Positions 36,473 through 47,550 of a DNA stretch of 64,000 bases are shown piece by piece. Each line of letters opens with the position of its first letter. The stretch's first letter is position 1. Origin of the DNA: Nocardia higoensis NBRC 100133 (GTDB lineage: Bacteria; Actinomycetota; Actinomycetes; Mycobacteriales; Mycobacteriaceae); NCBI RefSeq assembly GCF_000308595.1, contig NZ_BAGA01000047.1, forward strand, positions 62,001 to 126,000, given 5' to 3'. A program made the translations under genes and the position numbers. A model generated the notes under the pieces. The model was given only the letters and a program-made list of their open reading frames with translations. It searched no databases and was not told the origin of the DNA.

Positions 36473-38149
<1,677 letters not shown>

Positions 38150-38218
38150 TCCCGGTGCGGGCCCCGGCGACGCCGTGACGCGGTGTCGCGGCGGCTCGTG
38201 CGCGGGTACTCCCGTCCA

Positions 38219-38257
38219 GGGGGCGAGACGGCAAAACCGTCTCGCCCCCTTCTGTTT
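38219..38257 (+). terminator. Terminator after ettA
   Basis: A 13-base stem (GGGGGCGAGACGG and its complement) with loop CAAAA, followed by TTCTGTTTTC; the strongest intrinsic terminator in the window. Confidence 0.92.
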
Positions 38258-38522
38258 TCGCGTGTAAGACACATTCCCGGATGGAAGTGGCTAAGGTGGG
38301 CCGCGTGCATGCGCAGGCGCGTTCCGGTGCCCCGGCAGTCCTCATCGCGATCGCGTCGACGTGAGGTAACCCCGGGTCCGATCGGGGGCTGTGCCGGAAG
38401 CCTCGAAACCCGGCGTTTCGGTGGCGGGACCGTAATCCGCTGCCGTGCGCGCGCGGCACAGCTACCCTTCGGACTGCGTCACTTTGTTGCGGAAGTCTGA
38501 TCCGAGGGAGTTGGCGAATAAA
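38258..38522. other. Promoter region of the glutamate dehydrogenase gene
   Basis: About 265 bases without a gene. TACCCT at 38463-38468 is a plausible -10, giving a leader of about 48 bases that includes the GAGGGAG ribosome site. GC-rich inverted repeats occur around 38365-38460, but I see no known riboswitch core. Confidence 0.4.
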
Positions 38523-41500
38523 ATGACGGTCTCGTCCGAATTGTCCGGTGCGGCCTGGGCCGCGAGTTTGCCGCAGTCGCTGCGCGAGGGGCTGGCAAAT
38601 CTCGAGCGGGCGTATTTCCGCCACGTCGACGCGGACGATGTGGACAGTGTGGTCACCGGTGTGTCGCTGATCTTCCAGCGCCACCTGGAACTGGCGGCGA
38701 CGCGTCCGGTGGGCCGCGCGCTGATCCGGGTCCACCATCCCGAGGACGGGTCGGGCATCGGCGCTGCGGTGCAGGTGGTCACCGACGACATGTCGCTGCT
38801 CGTCGACTCCATCACCGCCTCGGTGAGCCGGGCGGGCGCGAGCATCACCGAGGTCATCCACCCCATCTTCGAGGTCGAACGCGATGCGAGCGGCCTGCTG
38901 CTGGCCGCCGCCGCGTACGGGGTCGAGGGCAGATCCGGCCTGGGCGCGCACGGGGGAGCCGACCTGCGCCGCGAGTCGTGGATCCACGTCCAGCTACATC
39001 CCTCCACCGATCGCGCGGTGCTCGACAAGCTCGCGGACACGCTGCGCGATGTGGTCGCCGACGTGCGTCAGGTCGTCGACGACCGCGGCGCCATCGAACG
39101 GGCGCAGAGCGCGCTCGCCGACGAACTGGACCGGCTCGCCGCGGCGGGCGGCGGCCCGTTCCTGGCCAGGGATCTCACCGACACCGCGGCGCTGTTGCGC
39201 TGGCTGGCCGGCGGCTATTTCACCGTGCTCGGCTACGCGCGCTACCGGCTGCACACCGTCGGCGGTCGCACGGTCACCGACCTGGTCGACGAGACCTGCC
39301 TTGGCGTGCTGCGCCCGGGCGTCGGCACCGATTTCCGGGTGCCGGTCAACGGCCCCGACCGGCCGCTGCTGATGCTGACCCAGGGCCTGGTGCCGGCCAC
39401 CGTGCACCGCTCGGTGTACCCGTATTTCGTCGGCGTCGCCGATGTCGACGCGACCGGCGCGGTCGTCGGCGAGCACCTGTTCATCGGCGTGTTCACGGTG
39501 ACCGCGGTGCACGAGAACGTGCTCGACATCCCGGTGATCTCGCGCCGGGTGCGCAGTGCGATCGAGCGCAGCGGTTTCGAGCTGGAGTCCTACTCGGGGC
39601 AGGCCATGCTCGAGGTCATCCAGTCCTTCCCGCGCACCGAGCTGTTCTCCTCCGACGTCCAGACCATGCGCCGCACCGCCGAGGCGGTGCTGAATGTCGG
39701 TCTGCGACGGCAGGTTCGGCTGTTCCTGCGCGCGGACACCCACGGCAGGTTCGTGGCCTGCCTGGTGTACCTGCCGCGCGACCGCTACACCACCCACGTG
39801 CGTCTGAGCATGCAGAAGATCCTGGTGCGCGAGCTGGGCGGCGAGTCCATCGACTACTCCGCCCGGGTCAGCGAAAGCGATCTGGCCAGTGTGTATTTCA
39901 CCGTCCGGATGCCCGGCGCGGAATCCGGCGGTCCGGATCGCGCGGCGATCCTGGCCCGGACCTCCGACGACAAGCGCAAGCACATCGAGAACCTGCTCTC
40001 GGAGACCAGCCGCACCTGGGCCGACCACCTCATCGAGCTGGCAGGCGTCGCGCCCACGCTGGATCCCGAAGTGGTGCAGGAATATTCGACCGGCTTCCCG
40101 GAGTCCTACAAGCAGGACTTCTCGCCCGCCCGCGGGCTGCGCGATATCGCCCGGCTGGAGCGGCTGACCGAGGGCGCCATCGACCAGCACCTCTACCGGC
40201 TTCCCGACGCCGAGCCCGGCGCGTGGCGGTTCGCGCTGGCGTTGTCCGGCTCGGGCATCTCGCTGAGCCAGGTGCTCCCGGTGCTGCAGAGTCTGGGGGT
40301 GGAGGTCGTCGACGAGCGGCCCTATCGGGTACGCGTGGAACCGGAACGCTGGATCTACGACTTCGGTGTGCTGGCCCGTCCCGACCTGCTGCGCAATGCG
40401 CTCGACAGCGATCTCGACGCCGAACTGCTGGAGTCGGCCGCGGGCGAGGGCAGCGGGCTGCGACAGCGGTTCGTCGACGCCGTCGAGGCGATGTGGTACG
40501 GCCGTGCCGAAGCCGACGGCCTCAACGAACTGGTCCTGCGCGCCCGGCTGCCGTGGCGCTCGGTCGCCATGCTGCGGACCTACGCGAAATACCTGCAGCA
40601 GGCGGGATTCCCGTACTCGCAGACCAATATCGCGCGCGTGCTGCTGGCCCACCCCGATATCGCCGCACTGCTGGCCGACCTGTTCGCCGCCCGCTTCGAT
40701 CCCGGCACCTGCTCGGCCGAGCGTGCCGCCGACCGCGAGGCCGAACTGGGCAAGCGCATCGATCAGGTGGTCAGCCTCGACGCCGACCGCATCCTGCGCG
40801 CCATCCTCGGGCTGATCAGGGCCACCCTGCGCACCAACTTCTACACGACCGATACCGACGGCGCCGCCCGCGGCTACATCTCGGTGAAGGTCGAACCGCG
40901 TGAGATCGCCGAGTTGCCCAAGCCCAAGCCGCAATTCGAGATCTTCGTCTACTCCCCGCGGGTGGAGGGCGTGCACCTGCGCTTCGGTTCGGTGGCGCGC
41001 GGCGGCCTGCGCTGGTCGGACCGGCTCGAGGACTTCCGCACCGAGATCCTCGGCCTGGTGAAGGCGCAGGCGGTGAAGAACGCGGTCATCGTCCCGGTCG
41101 GCGCCAAGGGCGGCTTCGTGGTCAAGCAGCCGCCGCAGGCCACCGGCGACGCGGCCGCCGACCGCCAGGCGCTGACCGCCGAGGGGGTGGAGTGCTACCG
41201 CACCTTCATCTCCGGCCTGCTCGATCTCACCGACAATGTCGACCTGGCCACCGGCGCGGTGGTGCCGCCCGCGCGGGTGGTGCGCTACGACGGCGACGAC
41301 ACCTACCTGGTGGTCGCCGCCGACAAGGGCACCGCCAGCTTCTCCGACATCGCGAACGCCGTGGCGATCGACTACGGCTTCTGGCTGGGCGACGCCTTCG
41401 CCTCGGGCGGCTCGGCGGGCTACGACCACAAGGCGATGGGCATCACCGCGCGCGGCGCGTGGGAGAGCGTCAAGCGGCACTTCCGCGAGATGGGGATCGA

Positions 41501-43430
41501 CACCCAGAGCGAAGATTTCACCGTGGTCGGCGTCGGCGATATGAGCGGCGACGTGTTCGGCAACGGCATGCTGCTGTCCGAGCACATCCGCCTGGTCGCC
41601 GCCTTCGACCATCGCCACATCTTCCTGGATCCGGATCCCGATGCGGCCCGGTCCTATCGCGAACGGCAGCGGCTGTTCGCACTGCCGCGCTCGAGCTGGG
41701 CCGACTACGACCGCTCGTTGATCAGCGAAGGCGGCGGCGTCTGGGATCGCACCGTGAAATCGGTGCCGATCAGCGCGCAGGCGCGGGCGGCGCTCGGCCT
41801 GCCCGATGGCGTGACCGCACTCTCGCCGCCGGAACTGGTGCGCGCGATCCTGCTCGCACCGGCGCAACTGCTGTGGAACGGCGGCATCGGCACCTACATC
41901 AAGGCCTCGACCGAGACCAATGCCGAGGTGGGCGACAAGTCCAACGACCCGGTCCGGGTCGACGGCAAGGATCTGCGCGTCGCGGTGATCGGCGAGGGCG
42001 GCAATCTGGGCGCGACCGCCCGCGGACGGATCGAGTTCTGCCGCGCAGGCGGGAAGATGAACACCGACGCGCTGGACAACTCCGCCGGCGTGGACTGCTC
42101 CGACCACGAGGTCAATATCAAGGTGCTGCTCGACGGCGTGGTCAGCGCCGGACTGCTGCCCGCGGCCGAGCGCAACCCGCTGCTGGCCTCGATGACAGAC
42201 GAGGTCGCCGAGATGGTGTTGCGCGACAACGTCTCCCAGAACTACCTGATGGGCCTGGCGCGGTTCGAGGCGCCACGTATGACGAACGTGAACACCCGCC
42301 TGATCGCCGATCTCGAGGAACGGCGCGGGCTCGACCGCGAACTCGAGGCGCTGCCCTCGGAGGCGGAGATGAAGCGCCGCGCGGCCGCGGGCGAGGGGCT
42401 GGTCTCCCCGGAGCTGGCGAATCTGATGGCGCACGTGAAGCTTTCGCTCAAGGCCGATCTGCTCGAGACCGACCTGCCCGATCAGCCCTATTTCGCCGCG
42501 CGGCTGCCCGAGTACTTCCCGGAACCGTTGCGCGAGCGGTTCGGTGCGGCCATCAAGCGGCACCGGCTGCGCCGCGAGATCGTCACCACCGTGCTGGTGA
42601 ACGAGATGGTCGATTACGGCGGCATCAGCTACGCCTTCCGGCTCAACGAGGAGAGCGGCGCCTCGGCCACCGACGCCGTGCGCGCGTTCACCGCGGCGCG
42701 GGAGATCTTCGGCCTCGGCGAGGTGTGGGAGCGGATTCGTTCGGCCGACATCCCGGTCGCGGTGCGCGATTCCCTGGAGTTCGAGACCAAACGCACCCTG
42801 GACCGGGCCTCCCGGTGGCTGCTCAACAACCGGCCGCAGCCCATCGCGGTGGGCGCGGAGATCAACCGGTACCGGGAGGGCGTGCGGGCCTACGCGCCGA
42901 AGGTGTCCACCTGGTTGCGCGGCCACCACATCCTCAACATCACCGAGCAGGCCGACGAGCTGGTCTCGCGCGGGGCGCCCAGGGATCTGGCCGTCGATGT
43001 CTACAGCCTGCTCAACCAGTTCCCGTTGCTGGACATCCTCGACATCGCCGATATCACCGACCGCGACGGCGACGAGGTGGGCGCGATGTACTACGCGCTC
43101 AACGACCACCTCAAGATCGACTGGCTGCTCGCGGCGATTTCGGACCTCGAGCGCGGCGACCGCTGGCACGCGCTGGCCAGGCTCGCGGTCCGCGACGACA
43201 TGTACTCCTCGCTGCGCTCGCTGACCCTCGACGTGCTGTCGGCCGGTGATCCGGAGGAGACCGCCGACGAGAAGATCCAGTACTGGGAGTCGAAGAACCA
43301 GTCCAGGCTGGGCCGCGCGCGGGCCGCGCTGGCCGAGATCTTCGAGACCGGCGCGCACGATCTGGCCGGTCTGTCGGTGGCCGCGCGGCAGGTCCGCAGC
43401 ATGGTGAGCGGGGTGGGCGCCCAGTCGTAG
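38523..43430 (+). CDS. gdh: Large NAD-specific glutamate dehydrogenase
   Basis: A 1635-residue cytosolic enzyme (L-GDH-180 class) that deaminates glutamate to 2-oxoglutarate with NAD, the major glutamate catabolic route in mycolata. It has a long N-terminal regulatory half with ACT-like segments (for example DMSLLVDSITASVSRAGASITEVIHPIF). The catalytic domain begins near residue 810: EIFVYSPRVEGVHLRFGSVARGGLRWS, then VKNAVIVPVGAKGGFVVK with the substrate lysines, and a nucleotide domain with VGVGDMSGDVFGNGML. In mycobacteria GarA inhibits this enzyme. ATG 38523 has GAGGGAG 12 bases upstream. The length fits Rv2476c (about 1620). Confidence 0.97.
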   Translation: MTVSSELSGAAWAASLPQSLREGLANLERAYFRHVDADDVDSVVTGVSLIFQRHLELAATRPVGRALIRVHHPEDGSGIGAAVQVVTDDMSLLVDSITASVSRAGASITEVIHPIFEVERDASGLLLAAAAYGVEGRSGLGAHGGADLRRESWIHVQLHPSTDRAVLDKLADTLRDVVADVRQVVDDRGAIERAQSALADELDRLAAAGGGPFLARDLTDTAALLRWLAGGYFTVLGYARYRLHTVGGRTVTDLVDETCLGVLRPGVGTDFRVPVNGPDRPLLMLTQGLVPATVHRSVYPYFVGVADVDATGAVVGEHLFIGVFTVTAVHENVLDIPVISRRVRSAIERSGFELESYSGQAMLEVIQSFPRTELFSSDVQTMRRTAEAVLNVGLRRQVRLFLRADTHGRFVACLVYLPRDRYTTHVRLSMQKILVRELGGESIDYSARVSESDLASVYFTVRMPGAESGGPDRAAILARTSDDKRKHIENLLSETSRTWADHLIELAGVAPTLDPEVVQEYSTGFPESYKQDFSPARGLRDIARLERLTEGAIDQHLYRLPDAEPGAWRFALALSGSGISLSQVLPVLQSLGVEVVDERPYRVRVEPERWIYDFGVLARPDLLRNALDSDLDAELLESAAGEGSGLRQRFVDAVEAMWYGRAEADGLNELVLRARLPWRSVAMLRTYAKYLQQAGFPYSQTNIARVLLAHPDIAALLADLFAARFDPGTCSAERAADREAELGKRIDQVVSLDADRILRAILGLIRATLRTNFYTTDTDGAARGYISVKVEPREIAELPKPKPQFEIFVYSPRVEGVHLRFGSVARGGLRWSDRLEDFRTEILGLVKAQAVKNAVIVPVGAKGGFVVKQPPQATGDAAADRQALTAEGVECYRTFISGLLDLTDNVDLATGAVVPPARVVRYDGDDTYLVVAADKGTASFSDIANAVAIDYGFWLGDAFASGGSAGYDHKAMGITARGAWESVKRHFREMGIDTQSEDFTVVGVGDMSGDVFGNGMLLSEHIRLVAAFDHRHIFLDPDPDAARSYRERQRLFALPRSSWADYDRSLISEGGGVWDRTVKSVPISAQARAALGLPDGVTALSPPELVRAILLAPAQLLWNGGIGTYIKASTETNAEVGDKSNDPVRVDGKDLRVAVIGEGGNLGATARGRIEFCRAGGKMNTDALDNSAGVDCSDHEVNIKVLLDGVVSAGLLPAAERNPLLASMTDEVAEMVLRDNVSQNYLMGLARFEAPRMTNVNTRLIADLEERRGLDRELEALPSEAEMKRRAAAGEGLVSPELANLMAHVKLSLKADLLETDLPDQPYFAARLPEYFPEPLRERFGAAIKRHRLRREIVTTVLVNEMVDYGGISYAFRLNEESGASATDAVRAFTAAREIFGLGEVWERIRSADIPVAVRDSLEFETKRTLDRASRWLLNNRPQPIAVGAEINRYREGVRAYAPKVSTWLRGHHILNITEQADELVSRGAPRDLAVDVYSLLNQFPLLDILDIADITDRDGDEVGAMYYALNDHLKIDWLLAAISDLERGDRWHALARLAVRDDMYSSLRSLTLDVLSAGDPEETADEKIQYWESKNQSRLGRARAALAEIFETGAHDLAGLSVAARQVRSMVSGVGAQS

Positions 43431-43466
43431 ACCTGCCGGGTCCCTTCTCGGTATATGTCACAATCG

Positions 43467-43493
43467 CGCGCCCCGGACCTGCGTCGGGGCGCG
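43467..43493 (+). terminator. Terminator after gdh
   Basis: A perfect 9-base stem, CGCGCCCCG with CGGGGCGCG, loop of nine bases, 36 bases after the gdh stop and upstream of TACCCT (43503-43508), the likely -10 of the next gene. Confidence 0.65.
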
Positions 43494-43570
43494 TGACTGT
43501 CCTACCCTTGATGGCCTAGTCCGGCCCGGTCCGCAGTTCGGGCCGGAATCGGGCTATCACGGAGGTACCG

Positions 43571-44041
43571 GTGACGAATGCGTCGAACGGCAATGGTCAC
43601 GCGAGCGGGAGCACCCTGCTGCTGCCGAGGCGTTTCCACGCGAAGGTGGACATCCGCTGGTCCGATATGGACGTGTTCCAGCACGTCAACCACGCGCGCA
43701 TGGTGACTCTCCTCGAGGAGGCGCGCATTCCGTGGCTGTTCGAGGACGGCAGGCCCACCGCCCCACTGCGGGAGGGTTGTGTCCTGGTCGACTTACATGT
43801 GCGTTATCGCGGCCAGTTACGCCATGAGGACACTCCGCTCGATATCGCCATGTGGATCGAGCGGCTGCGCGCGGTGGACTTCACCGTCGGCTACGAGGTG
43901 CGCGCCGCGGGCGCGGCGCCCGACTCGCCCGCCGCGGTCGTCGCCTCCACCCAGATCGCCGCGTTCGACATCAAAACCCAGCGCCTGCGCCGGATCGCCC
44001 CCGCCGAGCGCGACTACCTGGCGGAGTGGATGGACAAGTGA
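43571..44041 (+). CDS. Hotdog acyl-CoA thioesterase (4HBT type, Rv2475c-like)
   Basis: A 156-residue hotdog-fold thioesterase cleaving acyl-CoA to free acid and CoA. The 4-hydroxybenzoyl-CoA thioesterase motif with its catalytic Asp is visible: VDIRWSDMDVFQHVNHARMVTLLEEARI. The substrate is unknown. GTG 43571 has CGGAGG seven bases upstream. The downstream gene starts inside its stop (GTGA), so the two products may form a complex. Confidence 0.9.
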   Translation: MTNASNGNGHASGSTLLLPRRFHAKVDIRWSDMDVFQHVNHARMVTLLEEARIPWLFEDGRPTAPLREGCVLVDLHVRYRGQLRHEDTPLDIAMWIERLRAVDFTVGYEVRAAGAAPDSPAAVVASTQIAAFDIKTQRLRRIAPAERDYLAEWMDK

Positions 44042-44703
44042 GCGGGCAGTCGGTGCTGCACGTCGCCGATCCCGCCGAACGCGCGAACCTGTCCACCTTC
44101 CTCGGCCACGCCCTGCGCCTGGACGAAGCCGCGCCGGTGCGCCTGCGCCGCCGCGGTGACCGGCACATCTCGGCCTGGGTGACCACCGGCTTCGAAACCC
44201 TCGCCACGCGCACGGTGGCCGGTGACCTCGGTGTCGCGGACATCACCGTCGGCGCCGACCGCGTGCAGGCCGGGCTGCGCTCCGGCGGCCCCATCGACCT
44301 CGGCTACTCCATGGACTCGGCCTGGCGTACCGCGCTGCCGCCCACCGAGGGATTCGTCCATGTCGACGATGTGCCCGCGCGCACCCTGGTGGAACTCTCC
44401 GAACGCGGCGTGGCGCTGGCCAGGGAACACGGCAGCAGGCACGGGCCACCCGCGGGCCTGCTCGACCAGACGGTCCTCACCGTCTCGGCCGGGGACGCCG
44501 AGGTCGAGGTCCCCATGCGGGTCGTCTTCGCGCTGACCGCCATGGACTTCATCCCGCATTCCGGTGACCGCGCCGAATCGCCCCGCATCGCCGAGGGCGA
44601 GATCGTCCGGGTCCGGGCGACCGGCTCCTGGTTGCGCATCGACGCCCGGTACGGGTCGGTCGCACGCCGTCGCGGGGGCGGTATTCCGCTCTTCCCGAGC
44701 TGA
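44038..44703 (+). CDS. Conserved hypothetical protein coupled to the thioesterase (Rv2474c-like)
   Basis: A 221-residue soluble protein. GTG 44038 overlaps the thioesterase stop in GTGA. No domain is recognised, but the sequence has regular alpha/beta character: FETLATRTVAGDLGVADITVGADRV, then LLDQTVLTVSAGDAEVEVPMRVVFALTAMDF and VRVRATGSWLRIDARYGSVARRR at the end. Its position next to gdh and the thioesterase is conserved in mycobacteria. It may be a diverged partner subunit of the thioesterase. Confidence 0.85.
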   Translation: MSGQSVLHVADPAERANLSTFLGHALRLDEAAPVRLRRRGDRHISAWVTTGFETLATRTVAGDLGVADITVGADRVQAGLRSGGPIDLGYSMDSAWRTALPPTEGFVHVDDVPARTLVELSERGVALAREHGSRHGPPAGLLDQTVLTVSAGDAEVEVPMRVVFALTAMDFIPHSGDRAESPRIAEGEIVRVRATGSWLRIDARYGSVARRRGGGIPLFPS

Positions 44704-44735
44704 CTCGCAGGCCGCGCCGGTCATCGCCCGGCCCG

Positions 44736-44900
44736 TCACGACGACTGCTCACCGGGCACGTGCTCGAGGCGGGCGCCGCGATCGGGCGGGGCCGGATCCG
44801 GACGGTCTCGGCCGGCAGGCCGCCGGGTGACCGCCGAATCGCCGACGGCCTCGCAGGTGCGCACCCGTACCCGGCCGGTTGCGATGCGCTGTTCGGCCAC
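44736..44900 (-). other. Protein-like open frame without a clear start
   Basis: From GTG 44900 the minus strand could encode 54 residues (VAEQRIATGRVRVRTCEAVG and a Pro/Arg-rich end). The same frame stays open back into azlD without ATG or GTG, and no ribosome site is seen. It may be a remnant or a chance open frame. Confidence 0.2.
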
Positions 44901-44959
44901 GACCCGGGTCGGCTGGCCAGCGGGTGAGTACTGGGAGCCGGAGTCCGTCGTCTCCCGGT

Positions 44960-45271
44960 TCAGGGCAGGCCGGTCAGCCTGAGCAGTGCGGTGGTGCCCG
45001 CGGCGGCGAGGACGACGAGCAGCAGCGGGCTGCGTCGCCAGGCGAGCAGACCCGCGACCGCGACGCCGGCCGGCATGGCGATACCGATCTCGCCGGTGCC
45101 GAGCGGCAGTGTGGTGACCGCGGCCAGCCCGGCGAGCAGGACGACCGCGCCGATCTCGAGCAGGCGGCGGGCGTGGTCGGGGAAACGCACCCGGCTGCGC
45201 AGGGCCGGGCCTGCCCAGCGCAAGGCGTAGGTGCCTGCCGCCAAGGCGACCACACCCGCGGCAAGCATCAC
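44960..45271 (-). CDS. azlD: AzlD-like branched-chain amino acid export subunit
   Basis: A 103-residue membrane protein with four hydrophobic segments (MLAAGVVALAAGTYALRWAG, RLLEIGAVVLLAGLAAVTTL, IGIAMPAGVAVAGLLAW, LLLVVLAAAGTTALL), typical of AzlD, the small partner of AzlC. Together they export branched-chain amino acids and analogues. GTG 45271 overlaps the azlC stop in GTGA, so the two are coupled. Confidence 0.88.
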   Translation of the reverse strand: MMLAAGVVALAAGTYALRWAGPALRSRVRFPDHARRLLEIGAVVLLAGLAAVTTLPLGTGEIGIAMPAGVAVAGLLAWRRSPLLLVVLAAAGTTALLRLTGLP

Positions 45272-46026
45272 GACGCCTCCCGCGCGGGGTGGCCGACTCG
45301 CGGCTGTTCGCTGTCGTGCGACTGCGCGTGGCCGGCATCGGGGGCGGGAACCGACTCGCGGCGCAGCCGGAACGAGGCGTATGCCAAGCCGGTGAGGGCG
45401 AGCAGGACGGGGAGCCCGGCCGGGAGGAACGGTGAGCTGAGCAGGGCTGCGGCCGTGCCGATGGCGACCGCGCCGAAGGTGGCGCGGTCGCGCAGGGCCG
45501 GCAGGACCAGGGCCAGCAGGACGGCGGGGAAGACCGCGTCGAGGCCGAGGGCGGCGGTGTCGGGGACCAGGGTGCCCAACAGGACGCCCAGTGCGGCGCC
45601 GAGCGGCCAGACCGCGAGCACGCCGAGACCGCAGGCCCAGTACACCGCCTTGCGCCGGGCGTGGTCGGATTCGGCCAGCGCCATCGCGACGGCCTCGTCG
45701 TTCATGACGTGCACGCCGAGCAGGCGCCGCGGGCCGGTACCGACCGCGTCGGGGATGGACAAGCCGTAGGGCAGGTGCCTGGCATTGACCAGCAGCCCGG
45801 CCAGTACAGCCGCGATCGGGCTGCCGCCCGCGGCGATGATGCCGAGGAACAGGAACTCCGCGCCGCCGGCCAGGACCACGGTGCCGAGCAGGACGGGCAG
45901 CCAGGCGGGGAAACCCTGGGCCACGGCGGTCGTACCGTAGGAGACGCCGATGACGCCGACGGCCAGGCACACCGCGGCGATGCCGAGGGCGGTGTCCCGA
46001 TCGAGTGTTCGCCATATCGAACGCAT
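45268..46026 (-). CDS. azlC: AzlC-like branched-chain amino acid exporter
   Basis: A 252-residue membrane protein with about seven segments. LGIAAVCLAVGVIGVSYGTTAVAQGFPAWLPVLLGTVVLAGGAEFLFLGIIAAGGSPIAAVLAGLLVNARHLPYGLS is the AzlC signature region (GAxEF...NARH.PYG). A charged cytosolic tail of about 30 residues follows. ATG 46026 has only weak upstream signals (CATCAT seven bases before it). It is divergent from an XRE-cupin gene, its probable regulator. Confidence 0.9.
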   Translation of the reverse strand: MRSIWRTLDRDTALGIAAVCLAVGVIGVSYGTTAVAQGFPAWLPVLLGTVVLAGGAEFLFLGIIAAGGSPIAAVLAGLLVNARHLPYGLSIPDAVGTGPRRLLGVHVMNDEAVAMALAESDHARRKAVYWACGLGVLAVWPLGAALGVLLGTLVPDTAALGLDAVFPAVLLALVLPALRDRATFGAVAIGTAAALLSSPFLPAGLPVLLALTGLAYASFRLRRESVPAPDAGHAQSHDSEQPRVGHPAREAS

Positions 46027-46034
46027 GTATTTTA

Positions 46035-46124
46035 TGATGAACTCGTCCGGCTGGTCCGGTCAAATGCCGCCGGTGTATTCGCCGAGTGAGCGATGCCTGT
46101 GTGATGGTGGACTCGTCCAGGTGG
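46035..46124. promoter_or_regulatory. Two 20-base direct repeats in the azlC/XRE promoter region
   Basis: The repeats start at 46035 and 46105 and agree at 16 of 20 positions, both with the core ACTCGTCC. They are 70 bases apart, close to seven helical turns. One lies just upstream of azlC and one about 50 bases before the XRE gene, consistent with regulator sites for both promoters. Confidence 0.45.
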
Positions 46125-46172
46125 AACCCGCGGCGTGACAGCGGCGGTGTTCGGTGATCGGGAGGGGCAGGA

Positions 46173-46778
46173 ATGACCCGGAGCGAATCGAGGGCAGCGG
46201 ATTCCGCGGCCGAGCCGGCAGGTGACCCCGCGGCCACGCCGCAGGCGGTCATCGCGGGATCGCTGCGGCGCGAGCGAGCGCGGGCGGGACTGTCGCTCAG
46301 CGAAGTCGCCCAGCGCGCGGGCATCGCGAAATCGACTCTCTCACAACTGGAATCCGGTAACGGCAATCCGAGCCTGGAGACCCTGTGGGCGCTGTGCGTC
46401 GCGCTGGACATGCCGTTCTCCCGGCTGCTCGACCCGCCGCGCCCGGCGGTCCAGGTGATCCGGGCAGGCGAAGGCCCGGTAGTGGCCGCCGAACGCTCGG
46501 ACTACCGGGCGACACTGCTCAGCGCGGGACCGGCCAACGTCCGCCGTGACGTCTACCGCATCACCGCCGAACCCGGCCGGGCCCGCGTCTCGCAGCCGCA
46601 CACGCCGGGCGTGGTGGAACACATCCTGCTCGCGGCAGGCCGGGCGCTGGTCGGGCCCACCGGCGCACCGATCGAACTCGGCCCCGGCGACTACATCGCC
46701 TACCCCGGCGATGCCGGGCACGTGTTCGAGGCGCTCGAACCGGGAACGTGGGCGACTCTGATCGTCGAGACCCCCTGA
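46173..46778 (+). CDS. XRE family regulator with cupin domain
   Basis: A 201-residue regulator. An N-terminal Ala-rich lead is followed by an XRE helix-turn-helix (SLRRERARAGLSLSEVAQRAGIAKSTLSQLESGNGNPSLETLWAL, about residues 30-75) and a small C-terminal cupin (EHILLAAGRALVGPTGAPIELGPGDYIAYPGDAGHVFEAL) that probably senses a small ligand. This architecture is common next to azlCD. ATG 46173 follows GGAGGGGCAGG. It probably controls the divergent exporter genes in response to an amino acid. Confidence 0.92.
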   Translation: MTRSESRAADSAAEPAGDPAATPQAVIAGSLRRERARAGLSLSEVAQRAGIAKSTLSQLESGNGNPSLETLWALCVALDMPFSRLLDPPRPAVQVIRAGEGPVVAAERSDYRATLLSAGPANVRRDVYRITAEPGRARVSQPHTPGVVEHILLAAGRALVGPTGAPIELGPGDYIAYPGDAGHVFEALEPGTWATLIVETP

Positions 46779-46824
46779 CAGCCGCGAGTCGCGATCGCGT
46801 CCGACGCGGCCCCCGGCACCTCGA

Positions 46825-47550
46825 TCAGGCAGCCCCTTCGCCGAGGTACTGCAACCACAACGGATCGAGCTCGGCCGTGGTGGACAGCAGGCGCCAGTGC
46901 GGGCCCTTGGGGGACACCAGCGGGTGGCGCAGGGTCCAGCCCAGTTCGCTGAGCAGCTTGTCGGCTTTGCGGTGATTGCACGGCGCGCAGCTGGCGACGC
47001 AGTTCTCCCAGGAATGCTCGCCGCCGCGGCTGCGCGGGACGACGTGGTCGATGGTCTCGGCCTTGCCGCCGCAGTAGCCGCACCGGTACCGGTCACGGTG
47101 CATGAGCGCGGCGCGGGTCATCGGCACTCGCGCGCGGTAGGGCACGCGGACGTAGGTGCGCAGCCGGATCACCGAGGGCACCGTGAGCTCGGCCCCGGCG
47201 GAATGCACGGTGGAGCCCTCGGGATCGTGGTGGACGGTGTCGGCCTTGTCGCAGATGAGCAGGACGATCGCCCGGCGGGCGGAGAGCGCGGTCAGCGGCT
47301 CGTAGGTGGCGTTGAGAAGCAGCACCCGGCGCTTGGACCAGTTGAGCGCGAGGGGATCGGTGCCGGTGGGCACCGGGACGAGATGGCCGTGCTCGGCACG
47401 GCGGGCAGTGTCACCGGGCTGGGATGTTCCCGGGTGATAGTCGGACAGGATGTGCAGCGGAGTAGCCCCCGACCCACGATTGTGGACGTCGGCGGGCTTC
47501 AGTTGTCGATGGGTCCTGGCCTCAGGTGATCGGCCGTGCCGCTGCTTCAT
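46825..47550 (-). CDS. HNH endonuclease family protein
   Basis: A 241-residue protein with a conserved N-terminal region (SKRRVLLLNATYEPLTALSARRAIVLLICDKAD) and a C-terminal HNH domain: MHRDRYRCGYCGGKAETIDHVVPRSRGGEHSWENCVASCAPCNHRKAD, with the catalytic DHV histidine, the Asn, and two CxxC zinc pairs. The family is widespread and chromosomal in actinobacteria and its role is unknown; it is not a homing enzyme. ATG 47550 is assumed from the open frame and GGGG about 10 bases upstream; the first 60 residues are weakly conserved-looking, so the true start may be later. Confidence 0.85.
   Translation of the reverse strand: MKQRHGRSPEARTHRQLKPADVHNRGSGATPLHILSDYHPGTSQPGDTARRAEHGHLVPVPTGTDPLALNWSKRRVLLLNATYEPLTALSARRAIVLLICDKADTVHHDPEGSTVHSAGAELTVPSVIRLRTYVRVPYRARVPMTRAALMHRDRYRCGYCGGKAETIDHVVPRSRGGEHSWENCVASCAPCNHRKADKLLSELGWTLRHPLVSPKGPHWRLLSTTAELDPLWLQYLGEGAA

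Noticed and set aside
38994-43358. A 1454-codon open frame opposite the glutamate dehydrogenase gene
   Set aside because: Same shadow effect; the composition is His/Arg/Asp-rich with no motifs, and the plus frame is a full-length known enzyme.
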